The translations under genes were made by a program, and so were the position numbers. Shown in pieces: positions 18,037 through 28,058 of a DNA stretch of 64,000 nt. The DNA lies in the NCBI GenBank assembly GCA_965224225.1, contig CBDCZF010000011.1, positions 186,001 through 250,000 of the forward strand, given 5' to 3'. How positions within the stretch are numbered: the stretch's first letter is position 1; every line of letters begins with the position of its first letter. Origin of the DNA: CAJQQK01 sp965224225. Its GTDB lineage: Bacteria > Pseudomonadota > Alphaproteobacteria > Rhizobiales > Hyphomicrobiaceae. Below the pieces are notes generated by a model. It did not search any database and was not told the DNA's origin. It worked only from the letters and a program-made list of their open reading frames with translations.

Positions 18037-18831
18037 ATGAGTCCCGAAACGTCCGAAATCGCAACATCCCGCCGAGGCGAGATCGTCCTGCTTGTTGCCG
18101 GCGGCACGCTTGCCGAGCGGGTTCAGCGTCATCTGGCGGCACGCTTTCCAAGCCTCGTCGTGTTGCAGGAGCAGCCGGAAACACGCTGGCAGATCATCCG
18201 CCGACGCCTGCGGCTGCTGGGACCAATGGCCGTCCTCGGCCAGACGCTCGCCTTCTTCGCCATTCGCATGAACGCCGGCCGGGCACGTCAGCGCGCTGAG
18301 GAGATCGAGGCGGCCGACCCGCTACCTGCGGCAACGGCCGCACCCCGCGTCATCCAGGTCGGCACCGTCAATTCGAAACGCTGCCGCCGTGCCCTGCAAT
18401 TGATCCGGCCGCGCGCCGTCGCCGTTTACGGCACTCGTATCATCCGCCAGGCAACGCTCGATTGCATCGATGCACCGTTCATCAACTATCACGCCGGCAT
18501 CAACCCAAAATACCGTGGCCAGCACCCGGCCTATTGGGCCCTTGCAGCCGGCGATGCCGCCAATGCTGGCGTCACCGTCCACCTCGTCGACAAGGGCGTC
18601 GACACCGGTGACGTGCTCTATCAGGCCGGCGTCGAGTATTCGCCTCGCGATACGATTGCGACCTACCAGGCCGTACAGCTGGCAACCGGCGTGGAGTTGC
18701 TGTCACGGGCGCTCGACGATGCACTGAACGACCGCCTGCGCACGCATCGCGTCGGCCTGCCGTCCAAGCAATGGTTCCCGCCGACGATCTGGCAATACGT
18801 CTGGAACGGCGCCGTCAAAGGTGTCTGGTAG
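18037..18831 (+). CDS. Formyltransferase-fold protein
   Basis: The protein contains the formyltransferase catalytic core: NYHAGINPKYRGQHP with the conserved N, H and downstream D in HLVDKGVDTGDVLY, the triad used to transfer formyl from 10-formyltetrahydrofolate. It is too short for methionyl-tRNA formyltransferase and lacks that enzyme's C-terminal domain. This points to a sugar-amine or small-molecule formyltransferase. I used the ATG at 18037, preceded by GAGG, though ATGs at 18007 and 18019 are in frame. Its neighbours, an epimerase and a methyltransferase, fit glycan modification. Confidence 0.78.
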   Translation: MSPETSEIATSRRGEIVLLVAGGTLAERVQRHLAARFPSLVVLQEQPETRWQIIRRRLRLLGPMAVLGQTLAFFAIRMNAGRARQRAEEIEAADPLPAATAAPRVIQVGTVNSKRCRRALQLIRPRAVAVYGTRIIRQATLDCIDAPFINYHAGINPKYRGQHPAYWALAAGDAANAGVTVHLVDKGVDTGDVLYQAGVEYSPRDTIATYQAVQLATGVELLSRALDDALNDRLRTHRVGLPSKQWFPPTIWQYVWNGAVKGVW

Positions 18832-18844
18832 ACAGCGGCTTCCC

Positions 18845-19624
18845 TCAGACCCGCCGCGCCGTATCGAGTTCGCTGGCAAAGGGTATCGAAAGATAGCCGG
18901 CCTCGGCGCATTCATCAGCAATGTCGCCAATGCGATGACGCAGTTTGCTGACACCGAACTTGTCGGCAACCGGCTGTACGACCGAACGGGACATGAAATA
19001 GTTCACGAGATCATCACTGCTCGTCTGTTTCAGCCAGACTTTGCGCACCCGCTCGAGTTCGTCGAAATCAGCCTGTGCCGCAAGCAGCGCGGGGATGTCC
19101 CGCTCGCGATAGGCACGGCTATAGCCCACGTCGGCGCTCTCCAGATAATCCTCGATTTCCAGGAGCGCCGCCGAGGCTTCGTTTACACGGTTGTTGTAGA
19201 GGATTGCCAGCGTTCCATTGGGCGCCAGTACGCGAGCTGCTTCGGCGAAAAACGCTTCGATGTCGAACCAGTGCAGCGCCTGCGCGGCAAGCACCAGACC
19301 GATAGCGCCCTCGTCTGACGGCAACGTCGACGCATCCGCCCGTTCCAGGCGGATATTGTCCCTGCCCTTGCAAACTGCGCGGGCCTTTTCAAGCATGTCC
19401 TCGTTGGGTTCGGCCGCAATGATCTGCCAGTCCGGCAGCGCATCGGCAAGCAGCAATGTCGCGATACCGGTGCCACAGCCGATATCGATGGCGACCTTCG
19501 GAACATCGCCGGCTGACGCCCGCTCCGCCAATGCCTCGATGACTTCGGCAGCATAAGTCGGCCGGTGGTCTGCATAGATGTCAGCAAGACCCGAGAAGCG
19601 AGTGCGGTTGTCTGGATCGGTCAT
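18845..19624 (-). CDS. Class I SAM-dependent methyltransferase
   Basis: This Rossmann-type methyltransferase of about 259 residues has motif I AIDIGCGTGIATLLLA (about 45-60), motif II with the acidic residue in IIAAEPNEDML, DASTLPSDEGAIGLVLAAQALHWFD as motif IV, and the LAPNGTLAILYNN strand. It resembles the UbiE/COQ5 and trans-aconitate methyltransferase-like branch, but the substrate is not evident. It converges on the formyltransferase with 13 bases between stops, and the epimerase gene lies just upstream. Confidence 0.85.
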   Translation of the reverse strand: MTDPDNRTRFSGLADIYADHRPTYAAEVIEALAERASAGDVPKVAIDIGCGTGIATLLLADALPDWQIIAAEPNEDMLEKARAVCKGRDNIRLERADASTLPSDEGAIGLVLAAQALHWFDIEAFFAEAARVLAPNGTLAILYNNRVNEASAALLEIEDYLESADVGYSRAYRERDIPALLAAQADFDELERVRKVWLKQTSSDDLVNYFMSRSVVQPVADKFGVSKLRHRIGDIADECAEAGYLSIPFASELDTARRV

Positions 19625-19669
19625 CGGCACCCCCGGCGATTGTTAGAGTTAGTGGGCCCAACACTATCA

Positions 19670-20692
19670 CTACTCACCGTAATGATCGCGATACCAGGCA
19701 ACGAAGTTGGCGACGCCCTCGGCAACCGACGTCTTCGGCTCATAACCGACACTCGCATTCAGCAGCGATATATCTGCGTGCGTGTCGGGGATATCGCCCG
19801 GCTGCAATGGCTCCAGTTCGATTATCGCCTGCCGGCCCGTTGCCGCCTCGATAGCCCGCACATAATCCATCAGCTTCACCGGCCGGCCGTTGGCAATGTT
19901 GTAGATCCGGAACGGTGCATTTGATGTCTGAGGTGCCGGATCGCCCGCGTCCCAATCGCCGTCCGGTTCGGCAATCGCGTCACTGGCCCGGATCACGCCG
20001 TCGACGATGTCGTCGACGTAAGTGAAATCGCGGCTGTGGTTGCCGTAATTGAAAAGCTTGATCGCCTTGCCGGCGAGGATGTTGCGCGTGAACGAAAACA
20101 GCGCCATGTCCGGCCGCCCCCAGGGCCCGTACACGGTGAAGAACCTGAGCCCCGTCGTCGGCAGTTTGAACAGGTGGCTATAGGCATGCGCCATCAGTTC
20201 GTTGGCCCGCTTGGTCGCGGCATAGAACTGGACGGGATGATCGACGCCGTGACGCTCCGAAAATGGCATGCTCGTGTTGGCCCCATAGACGCTCGATGTC
20301 GATGCATAGGTCAGGTGCGGGGTCCCGGCATGCCGGCAGGCTTCGAGCAGGTTGGTGAAGCCGACCACGTTCGACGTTACATAGTCGTGCGGATGGTCGA
20401 TGCTGTGGCGCACGCCAGCCTGGGCCGCCAGATGAATGACGCGGTCGAATTTATGATCGGCGAAGCATTTTGCCACGGCGTCGCGGTCGGCCACGTCAGC
20501 GCGAACGAATGCATATCCAGCATTGGTCACTCGCTTTGCCGTTTCGAGTTCGGCTAGGCGTGCCTCCTTGAGGACTGGATCGTAGTAATCATTGACGACA
20601 TCAAAGCCGACCACGTCGTCACCCCGCGCCATCAGCTTGAGGGCGGTGTGAAAACCGATGAACCCGGCCGAACCGGTGACCAAAACCTTCAT
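19670..20692 (-). CDS. UDP-glucuronate 4-epimerase-type NAD-dependent epimerase
   Basis: This extended-SDR enzyme interconverts UDP-glucuronate and UDP-galacturonate in envelope polysaccharide synthesis. Residues 1-16 hold the NAD-binding GSAGFIGFHTA, followed by VVGFDVVNDYYDPVLKEARL, which is typical of the LpsL/CapI/GAE group. The catalytic SSxYGANTSMPF and YAATKRANE are present, as is the GLRFFTVYGPWGRPDMA block. The 340 residues are the usual length. It stands next to a methyltransferase and a formyltransferase gene, a plausible nucleotide-sugar set. Confidence 0.88.
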   Translation of the reverse strand: MKVLVTGSAGFIGFHTALKLMARGDDVVGFDVVNDYYDPVLKEARLAELETAKRVTNAGYAFVRADVADRDAVAKCFADHKFDRVIHLAAQAGVRHSIDHPHDYVTSNVVGFTNLLEACRHAGTPHLTYASTSSVYGANTSMPFSERHGVDHPVQFYAATKRANELMAHAYSHLFKLPTTGLRFFTVYGPWGRPDMALFSFTRNILAGKAIKLFNYGNHSRDFTYVDDIVDGVIRASDAIAEPDGDWDAGDPAPQTSNAPFRIYNIANGRPVKLMDYVRAIEAATGRQAIIELEPLQPGDIPDTHADISLLNASVGYEPKTSVAEGVANFVAWYRDHYGE

Positions 20693-20834
20693 GGATCACT
20701 TTTCCGATAGATTGCCATGCCTCGCGCCAAGTTTGCATGAGAGGCATGCAAGTAGCGCTGGATTGGCGCTATGTTGAGAACCGTTTCAGCGTTATGAGCC
20801 AGCCGCCGCCCGGCAACAAGGGGAGAGCAACGAC

Positions 20835-21977
20835 ATGCCAACCACAGAACTCATCGTCGGCATCAATGTCGCAGCCGAGCCCGGCATGAAGGCCCTTGAC
20901 ATCGCAACCCCTGCCCTGATCGTCGATCTCGATGCCTTCGAACGTAACGTCGAACACTTGCGCCAATTCATAACCGCCAACGGTGTCAGACTGCGCGCCC
21001 ACGCCAAGACGCACAAATCAGCCGACATCGCACGATATCAGATCGAGAAGGGCGGCGCCTGCGGAGTGTGCTGCCAGAAGGTAAGCGAGGCCCAGGCGCT
21101 GGTCTCAGCCGGCATCAAGGACGTGCTGGTCTCCAACCAGGTCGTTGCCCGCCGCCAGATCGACATCCTGGCCGACATGGCGCGCGACGCCCGCATCATC
21201 GTCTGCGTCGACGATCCAGACAACATCGATGACCTGTCGGCCGCCGCCGAAGCCGCAGGCACGACGATCGAATGTCTGGTCGAGATCGACTGCGGCGCCG
21301 GGCGCTGCGGCGTCGCATGGGGCGCACCCGCCACCGCCCTTGCCGGCAAGATCGCCCAGGCCCGCGGTTTGAAGTTCTCCGGCCTGCAGGCCTACCAGGG
21401 CAGCGCCCAGCACAAGAAGGAACTGGCCGAACGCAAGGCCCTGATCGACGTCGCCATCGACCAGGTCCGCAAAACCGTCGCCATGCTCGAAGCCGAGGGC
21501 CTCGATTGCGAGATCATCGGTGGTGCCGGCACCGGCTCCTACGCCATCGAAGCCGCATCCGGCACTTACAACGAACTGCAGTGCGGCTCCTACATTTTCA
21601 TGGACGCCGACTACGGCCGCATTCTCGATGCCGATCGCAAACCCGTTTCGGAGTTCGACAACGCCCTGTTCATCCTGACCACCGTCATGTCGAAGACCAA
21701 GCCCGGCTTTGCCGTCTGCGATGCCGGCCTCAAGGTGCAAAGTGTCGATTCAGGCATGCCAGTGGTATTCGGCCGCGACGATGTCGAATTCCTCAAATGC
21801 TCCGACGAACACGGCCTGATCGCAGACCCGAACGATGCTCTCAAACCCGGCGACAAATTGCGCTTGATACCGGGCCATTGCGACCCGACCTGCAACATCC
21901 ACGATCACTACATCGGCATGCGCGGCGACACCGTTGAATGCGTCTGGCCGGTGACCGCTAGGGGACGGGCGTTTTAG
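20835..21977 (+). CDS. DSD1-family PLP enzyme, D-threonine/3-hydroxyaspartate aldolase-like
   Basis: This is a fold-type III PLP enzyme of 380 residues. The Schiff-base lysine lies in RAHAKTHKSADIA, and the sequence continues with GGACGVCCQKVSEAQAL, VEIDCGAGRCGV and the phosphate-binding GAGTGSY. The C-terminus has the metal-site pattern PGHCDPTCNIHDH typical of D-threonine aldolase, D-serine dehydratase (DSD1) and 3-hydroxy-D-aspartate aldolase, which need a divalent metal. The last activity is used in the beta-hydroxyaspartate cycle, but no other cycle gene is visible here. AGGGGAG precedes the ATG. Confidence 0.87.
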   Translation: MPTTELIVGINVAAEPGMKALDIATPALIVDLDAFERNVEHLRQFITANGVRLRAHAKTHKSADIARYQIEKGGACGVCCQKVSEAQALVSAGIKDVLVSNQVVARRQIDILADMARDARIIVCVDDPDNIDDLSAAAEAAGTTIECLVEIDCGAGRCGVAWGAPATALAGKIAQARGLKFSGLQAYQGSAQHKKELAERKALIDVAIDQVRKTVAMLEAEGLDCEIIGGAGTGSYAIEAASGTYNELQCGSYIFMDADYGRILDADRKPVSEFDNALFILTTVMSKTKPGFAVCDAGLKVQSVDSGMPVVFGRDDVEFLKCSDEHGLIADPNDALKPGDKLRLIPGHCDPTCNIHDHYIGMRGDTVECVWPVTARGRAF

Positions 21978-22065
21978 CGTTCTGCATCAGCTGAGTTTTG
22001 GCCCAAGGTGAGCGGCATAGGGCGATTGAAGCCTCAGCTAGGCAACTGGCAATGTGTCATGCTCG

Positions 22066-22815
22066 TCAGCGCAGGACGCGTCGGTCCTCTCCGGCATCTG
22101 CCAGTTCAAGGATGAGTTTGCGGCGGACTGCGTCCGCGAAGGTGCGGGCGCTGTCGACGGTGATCACGAAGCTGCCGGGGCCGCCGATGATCCGGCTGGC
22201 GAAAGCCTCCTCCAGATTGTAGGCGACCGGACGGCCGCTGCAGTCGTCGGCGCGGCAGAGGATCGCAAGACCGTTGATGATCATGCCGGCACCAAGCGCG
22301 CGGCGGCGTGCCGCTTCGATCGATATGCCGTTCCAGTTGTTGGCGCTGTCGCCTGAGAAATCGATGACCTTGCGGTGCCCCTCGAAAGCGTTCGTTTCGA
22401 TCTGTCGCTGGGCGGCGGCGATTGCGGCGCCGATTGCGTTTGGGCCATAAGCCAAACGTTTGGTCGACATGAGCACGTTGGCGAAGGCGGTGGCAGACTT
22501 CAGGTCATGAACGACAGTCCACGGTGCCACAACCTCCTGGTTCAGTTCGTCGCCCCACTCGATGAAGGTTACCGCGATACGTCCGTGCCCACCTTTGGCG
22601 ATGGCTGAGAGCACATCGGGATGCGTGATGGCGGTGGCATAACCCTGGCGCTGGAAGCGGATCTCTGCATCGTCGATGGAACTCGATGCATCGGCGAGAA
22701 AGACGAGTTCGACATCGACGTTGGTGCGCAACTGGGCGCTTGCAGGCAGATGAGAGGCAATTGAAATTGCCAGCCAGACCAGCGCCGTTACGGAAACCTG
22801 CAAACAACGGAGCAT
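22066..22815 (-). CDS. DUF1194 (VWA-like) exported protein
   Basis: The protein has a signal peptide (residues 1-28, ending ASA) and a domain with VWA features: VELVFLADASSSID, equivalent to the MIDAS DxSxS, and a later FSGDSANNWNG and GLAILC. This is the DUF1194 pattern, common in alphaproteobacteria as a periplasmic protein of unknown role. It ends 61 bp before the Lpd reading frame and is probably its own unit. Length is 249 residues, as expected. Confidence 0.85.
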   Translation of the reverse strand: MLRCLQVSVTALVWLAISIASHLPASAQLRTNVDVELVFLADASSSIDDAEIRFQRQGYATAITHPDVLSAIAKGGHGRIAVTFIEWGDELNQEVVAPWTVVHDLKSATAFANVLMSTKRLAYGPNAIGAAIAAAQRQIETNAFEGHRKVIDFSGDSANNWNGISIEAARRRALGAGMIINGLAILCRADDCSGRPVAYNLEEAFASRIIGGPGSFVITVDSARTFADAVRRKLILELADAGEDRRVLR

Positions 22816-22875
22816 GATGGAACCTATTGCGCACGTTCTGAAAGTAGCGAACTGTGCGCTGCTTTGATGTCCAGG

Positions 22876-24266
22876 TCAAATATGTAAAGCGTGGCCGAGC
22901 GCCTTGAGGCAGGCTTCGTGGAAGCCTTCTGACAATGTCGGGTGGGCGTGAACGACGCCGGCGATGTCGTCAATGCGAGCGCCCATCTCGATCGCCAAGG
23001 CGAAGGCCGACGACAGTTCGGCAATGCCGGGGCCGACTGCCGCTATTCCGAGGATGACACCGTTGTCCGCACGATGAGTGACACGGACGAAACCATCATC
23101 GCGCTCGATGGTCATGGCCCGGCCGTTGGCTGCGAACGGGAAGACCGCGGTGGCGGCTTCGATACCCTGATCTCGTGCCTCGGACGGTGCGAGGCCGACG
23201 GTGACGATTTCAGGGTCGGTGAAACAGACGGCCGGAATGCAGGCCTTGTCCCAGGCGCGCTTTTGGCCGGCGATGATCTCGGCGACCATCTCGCCTTGCG
23301 CCATGGCATGGTGTGCCAGCATCGGCTCGCCGGTGACATCGCCGATGGCGTAAACGCCGCGCATGGATGTTTGGCACCTGTCGTCGATCCGGATGAAGGG
23401 GCCGGACATGGTGAGGTCGAGTTCATCGACAAGGATCGCATGCGTGCGCGGGCGCCGGCCGACGGTGACGAGGACTTTGTCAGTTTCGATGGTGAGTTCA
23501 TCGCCGGAAGCCTGTGCGACGGTCAGAACGCCGTCACTCAATCTTTCAGCGCGGGCGTCGGTGATGACGGTGACGCCAAGTTCGTCCAACCGCTTGGCGA
23601 TCGGGCGGGAGAGGTCGGAATCGTATTGCGGCAGGATGTGTGCTTCCGCCTCGATGATCGTGACGTCGCTGCCGAGTTTGGCGAAGGCCGTGCCGATCTC
23701 GAGGCCGATGTAGCCGGCGCCGACGACGGTGAGACGTCCGGGTACATGTTTCAAGGCAAGGGCATCGGTGGAGCTCAGCACCGCATCGCCGAATTTCAGA
23801 TGATCGAGTTCGACGGGCGCTGAGCCTGTTGCGAGCACAAGGTTTTCGGCGCGTACGCGGATCTCGCCGTCGGCGGTTTTGACAATCACGGTTTTGCCGT
23901 CACGCAGGCGGGCGGAGCCGGTGATGGTGCGCACGTTGGCCTTTTTGAGGAGCGCGCCGACGCCGGACCGCAGGCGATCGACGATGCCGTCCTTCCAGGC
24001 AATGGCCGCGGCCATGTCGATTGCCGGATCGGTCACGGAAATGCCGAGCGGGGAGGTGGCGGAGTAAGCGGCAAGCTTGGCAAACTCATCGGCGACATGA
24101 ATGAGCGCCTTCGAGGGGATGCAGCCGACGTTGAGGCAGGTGCCGCCGAGGTGCGATTCATCAACGATGACGGTGTCGACGCCGAGTTGCCGCCGGCGCG
24201 GATGGCACAGACGTAGCCGCCGGGGCCGGCGCCGATGACCAGGAGTTTGCACGTCAGATCAGCCAT
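22876..24266 (-). pseudogene. lpdA: Dihydrolipoamide dehydrogenase (E3) with an N-terminal frameshift
   Basis: The gene encodes E3 of a 2-oxoacid dehydrogenase, which reoxidises dihydrolipoamide with FAD and NAD. The ATG at 24266 starts MADLTCKLLVIGAGPGGYV, then the frame breaks near 24189. A single missing base (or two extra) moves the rest, LGVDTVIVDESHLGG onward, to another frame. From there the sequence is complete to the C-terminus. The redox pair GGTCLNVGCIPSK, the NAD site and the dimer-interface HAHPTLSEGF are intact. The downstream frame alone lacks the FAD-binding GxGxxG. Either it is a broken gene or the base is an assembly error; three more such shifts occur in this operon. Confidence 0.75.
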
Positions 24267-24270
24267 GTCC

Positions 24271-25534
24271 TCACTGCCCCACAAACAGCATTGCCGGCTT
24301 TTCAAGAAGCGTCTTGAGCTTCTGGACGAACGTCGCCGCGCTCCAGCCGTCAATCACGCGGTGATCGAAACTGCACGAGATGTTCATCATGCGGCGCGGC
24401 GCGAACTGCTGGCCGTCCCACCAGGGCCGGACGGCGATCCGGTTGATGCCGATGATGGCCACTTCTGGAGGATTGATAATCGGGGTGGTCGCAATCGCGC
24501 CCAGAGGCCCGAGCGAGGTGATGGTGATGGTCGAGCCGGTCAGGTCGTCACGCGGCAGGCTGCCATCGCGTGCACCGGCAGCGAGTCGTCCGATCTCGGA
24601 GGCGTTGTCCCAGAGCGAATTGACTTCTGCGTGGCGGACGACAGGTACGGACCAGGCCGTTCGGCGTCTGGGTGGCGATACCGATATGGACGCCGCCGTA
24701 TTGTGAGATCATGCCGGCATCATCGTCGAAATGCGCGTTCATCTCGGGTTGCAGAGAGACGGCCTCGACGATCGCCTTCATGACGAACGGCAGCAATGTC
24801 AGTTTCGGGCGCACGTTCTCGTAGTTGGCGTTGAGTTCGGCGCGCAGGTCTTCGAGGTTGTCGACATCAACTTCTTCGACGATGGTGATATGCGGGATCT
24901 TGGCGTTGGCAATCGCCATGCGTTCAGCCATGCGGCGGCGCAGTCCGATGACCTTGATCTCGTTGACTGAGGTGTCGCGCTTGAGGCGGGTCGGGCGTTC
25001 GCCGAGCGAGCCAGCGTCGCCATGCGCATCGAGGTCTTCGTGTGTGATGCGGCCTGCCGGACCGGTGCCCTTGATGTGACGCAGATCGATGCCGGCGTCG
25101 CGCGCCCTACGGCGCACGGATGGCGCGGCAAGCGGTTTGCCTGAGGGCGAGCGAGCGGCAGGTTTCGGTGGTGGCTCAGGCTGATCCTTCGGCGTTGCCA
25201 ATGCTGTTGCGATAGGGGCTGCAGGTCCCGGTTCGCGCTTAGCCGCCTTGACAGGGTTCGCCTTCGGTGCTGGATCGGCCGTGTTGCCCTTGCCGGCAAC
25301 CTCGAGGCGAACGAGATCGGATCCAACGGCGATCGTATCGCCGGCCTCGCCGGCGAGCCAGGTGATCGTGCCCTCGACGGATGAGGGTACTTCGATGTTG
25401 GCCTTGTCGGTCATGACGACAGCAAGCACATCGTCTTCTCTGACGATATCGCCAACCGCGACATGCCACTCGATCAGTTCGGCTTCGGCGACACCTTCGC
25501 CGACGTCGGGCAGCCTGATGACGTAGGCACCCAT
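24271..25534 (-). pseudogene. bkdB: Branched-chain 2-oxoacid dehydrogenase E2 with an internal frameshift
   Basis: This is the dihydrolipoamide acyltransferase core subunit. The lipoyl domain (1-77) carries the lipoyl lysine in TDKANIEVP. A Pro/Ala/Lys-rich linker follows, then the peripheral-subunit-binding domain (PSVRRRARDAG), then the catalytic domain. Near 24649 an extra base breaks the frame after ATQTPNGLV. The second frame resumes the acyltransferase and holds the active-site SFDHRVIDGWSAA, ending at 24271. As read, the 328-residue product lacks the catalytic histidine. The start abuts the E1 beta stop. Confidence 0.78.
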
Positions 25535-26548
25535 CTAACCCTCCATCACTGCTTTGAGCGCGCGGCCAACGCGTTCGGGTGTCGGGAAGTAGTCCCACTC
25601 CTGGGCGTGCGGATAGGGTGTGTCCCAGCCGGTGACGCGCATGATCGGCGCTTCGAGATGGTAGAAGCATTCCTCCTGCACGACGGCTGAGAGTTCGGCG
25701 CCGTAGCCGGAGGTGCGGGTTGCCTCATGAACGATCACGCAGCGTCCGGTTTTCTCGACGGAACTCGTAATGGCACCGACGTCCAAGGGCAGCAGGGTGC
25801 GCAGGTCTATGATTTCGGCGTCGATGCCGGTTTCACCTGCAGCAGCTTCGGCAACGTAGACCATGGTGCCGTAGGCGAGAATGGTCACGTCGCCACCTTC
25901 GCGGCGGATCGCGGCCTGGCCGATCGGCAACGCGTAATAGTCGTCCGGCACGTCGCCAAGCGGGTGGTTCTTCCAGGGCGTCACAGGGCGGTCGTGATGG
26001 CCGTCGAAGGGGCCGTTGTAGAGCCGTTTGGGTTCGAGGAAGATTACCGGGTCAGGACATTCGATGGCCGCGATCAGCAGGCCTTTGGCATCGTAGGGAT
26101 TGGACGGCACGATGGTCTTGAGGCCGGAGACGTGGGTGAACAACGCTTCGGGGCTTTGGCTGTGGGTCTGGCCGCCGAAGATGCCACCGCCGGTCGGCAT
26201 GCGGATGACGATCGGGCAGGTGAAGTCGCCGGCCGAGCGATGGCGGATGCGGGCTGCCTCCGAGACGATCTGGTCGTAGGCCGGATAGACGTAGTCAGCG
26301 AACTGGATCTCGATGCAGGGACGGAGCCCGTAGGCCGCCATGCCGATCGCGGTGCCGACGATGCCGGTCTCGCTGATCGGAGCATCGAAGCAGCGATGCT
26401 TGCCGTATTTCTCCTGCAGGCCGAGCGTGCAGCGAAAGACGCCGCCGAAGAAGCCGACGTCCTCGCCGAATACGACGACCCGTTCGTCCTTGTCCATGGC
26501 AAGGTCGTGGGCGTTGCGGATCGCCTCGATCATGGTCATCTGGGCCAT
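25535..26548 (-). CDS. bkdA2: Branched-chain 2-oxoacid dehydrogenase E1 beta subunit
   Basis: This is the 337-residue beta subunit of the thiamine-dependent E1. It starts MAQMTMIEAIRNAHDLAMDKD and carries VVFGEDVGFFGGVFRCT, the ETGIVGTAIGMAAYGLRPCIEIQFADY block and GGGIFGGQTHSQSPEA. These match the 2-oxoisovalerate dehydrogenase beta family with full length. It is the only gene of the four-gene operon that reads cleanly from end to end. It starts four bases after the E1 alpha stop. Confidence 0.9.
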   Translation of the reverse strand: MAQMTMIEAIRNAHDLAMDKDERVVVFGEDVGFFGGVFRCTLGLQEKYGKHRCFDAPISETGIVGTAIGMAAYGLRPCIEIQFADYVYPAYDQIVSEAARIRHRSAGDFTCPIVIRMPTGGGIFGGQTHSQSPEALFTHVSGLKTIVPSNPYDAKGLLIAAIECPDPVIFLEPKRLYNGPFDGHHDRPVTPWKNHPLGDVPDDYYALPIGQAAIRREGGDVTILAYGTMVYVAEAAAGETGIDAEIIDLRTLLPLDVGAITSSVEKTGRCVIVHEATRTSGYGAELSAVVQEECFYHLEAPIMRVTGWDTPYPHAQEWDYFPTPERVGRALKAVMEG

Positions 26549-26551
26549 GGG

Positions 26552-27790
26552 CTAATACCCTGCTTCCTGTCGCTGGCGGACGAGGTGCGGCGGCATGTCG
26601 GCGTAGACATCCTCGAACATGTCGCGCGGCGAGGGCGCGTTGCCGGAGCTGAGGGTGCCGATCGCTTCGGCTTCTTTCTGGGCGGCGATGATTTCATCGA
26701 GGACCTGGGCTTCGGACTGGACATGGCGCTCTTCCGACCACACGCCGCGCTTTATGAGGTGGTTCTTGAGGCGCAGGACGGGGTCGCCGAGCGGCCAGGC
26801 ATCGCCTTCTTCCCTTGGGCCGGTAGGCAGAGGGGTCGTCGGACGTCGAATGGCCGCCGGCGCGATAGGTGACGTACTCCACGAGCGTCGGGCCCAAGTT
26901 GCGTCTTGCCCGCTCGACGGCCCATTTGGCGACGGCGTGGACGGCGAGGTAGTCGTTGCCGTCGACACGCAAGGAGGGGATGCCGAAGCCGTGGCCGCGG
27001 GCAGCGAAGGTGCCGGCCTCGCCCTGGCGATGCCCTGGAAGGTCGAGATCGCCCACTGGTTGTTGACGATGTTCAAGACCACCGGCGCCTTGTAGGTCGA
27101 GGCGAAGACCAGGGAAGCGTGAAAGTCGTTCTCGGCTGTCGAGCCGTCACCGATCCAGCCGGCTGCAATTTTGGTGTCGCCGGAGATGGCCGAGGCCATC
27201 GCCCAGCCGACGGCCTGGGTGAACTGCGTGCCAAGATTGCCGGAGATCGAAAAGAAACCGTGCTTCTTGGACGAGTACATGATCGGCAGTTGGCGGCCTC
27301 GCAACGGGTCTTCGTCGTTGGAAAAGATCTGGTTCATCATGGTCACGACCGGATAGCCCGAAGCGATCAGCAAGCCGGCCTGGCGGTAAGTCGGGAAGTT
27401 CATGTCGCCGTCGCTCAGCGCACGCCGGAACGAGCACGAGATCGCTTCCTCGCCGAGGTGCTGGACATAAAATGATGCCTTGCCCTGGCGCTGTGCCATC
27501 AGCATGCGAGCGTCGAAGGTCCTGAGCAGCATCATGTGGCGCAGACCTTCCATCAATTCCTCATCGGTCAGCGTGCCGGCCCAGGGGCCAACCGCCTCGC
27601 CGTCGCGGTTGAGCACGCGAATGATGGTGAAGGCCAGATCACGCATTTTCTCGGGATCTTCGTCGACCTCGGGGCGGCGCACGGTGCCGGCACGCGGGAT
27701 CTTGACGCCGGAAAAGTCCGGCACGTCGCCCGGCCGCCATTCGGGCTCCGGTACGTTCAGCGAGAGATTGCCCGTCTGCTTGTCTGTCAT
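26552..27790 (-). CDS. bkdA1: Branched-chain 2-oxoacid dehydrogenase E1 alpha with two compensating frameshifts
   Basis: This is the thiamine diphosphate-binding alpha subunit. The start is the ATG at 27790 (MTDKQTGNLSLN); the open frame extends further upstream only by chance. The first two thirds are normal, with FPTYRQAGLL, GRQLPIMYSS and the ThDP motif IGDGSTAENDFHAS to NNQWAIST. A base is then missing in a C run near 27022-27024 and the frame is restored by an extra base near 26812-26814. The 70 residues between are scrambled in the open frame. In the correct frame they read GHGFGIPSLRVDG and YRAGGHSTSDDPS, the catalytic-loop region. The real product is either damaged or the bases are miscalled. 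Confidence 0.75.
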   Translation of the reverse strand: MTDKQTGNLSLNVPEPEWRPGDVPDFSGVKIPRAGTVRRPEVDEDPEKMRDLAFTIIRVLNRDGEAVGPWAGTLTDEELMEGLRHMMLLRTFDARMLMAQRQGKASFYVQHLGEEAISCSFRRALSDGDMNFPTYRQAGLLIASGYPVVTMMNQIFSNDEDPLRGRQLPIMYSSKKHGFFSISGNLGTQFTQAVGWAMASAISGDTKIAAGWIGDGSTAENDFHASLVFASTYKAPVVLNIVNNQWAISTFQGIARARPAPSLPAATASASPPCVSTATTTSPSTPSPNGPSSGQDATWARRSWSTSPIAPAAIRRPTTPLPTGPREEGDAWPLGDPVLRLKNHLIKRGVWSEERHVQSEAQVLDEIIAAQKEAEAIGTLSSGNAPSPRDMFEDVYADMPPHLVRQRQEAGY

Positions 27791-28058
27791 CGGTCCCCGC
27801 TTCTGGAGGCTTGGATGTGGCAATGGTTCGATCTTTGAACCACCGTTTGGCAGCGAGTTCAACGCTGTGATCTCTGCCTTTGTGTAGATCGAGGTCCATC
27901 GGGATGAGCGAAACCGGCAAGCGACGACCAAAGCGAGGCTGTTGCACGTTAGACGTCAAATTCGGGGTCTGTATGTCAGAAGCCGATCGAGAGAGACTAT
28001 TCAATTCAGGGTAGATCTGTGATCCTGTCGATGGCGCAATTGCAGAGAGGCTATCGCA

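Noticed and set aside
20835..21977. A complete beta-hydroxyaspartate cycle around the PLP enzyme
   Set aside because: No other cycle gene (aminotransferase, dehydratase, iminosuccinate reductase) is nearby, so only the enzyme family can be stated.
24271..24462. Separate short gene encoding the E2 C-terminus
   Set aside because: It is the continuation of the E2 acyltransferase after a one-base shift, with no start site of its own.
26694..27056. Separate 120-residue gene inside E1 alpha
   Set aside because: It is the true E1 alpha frame between two compensating frameshifts, not a new gene.
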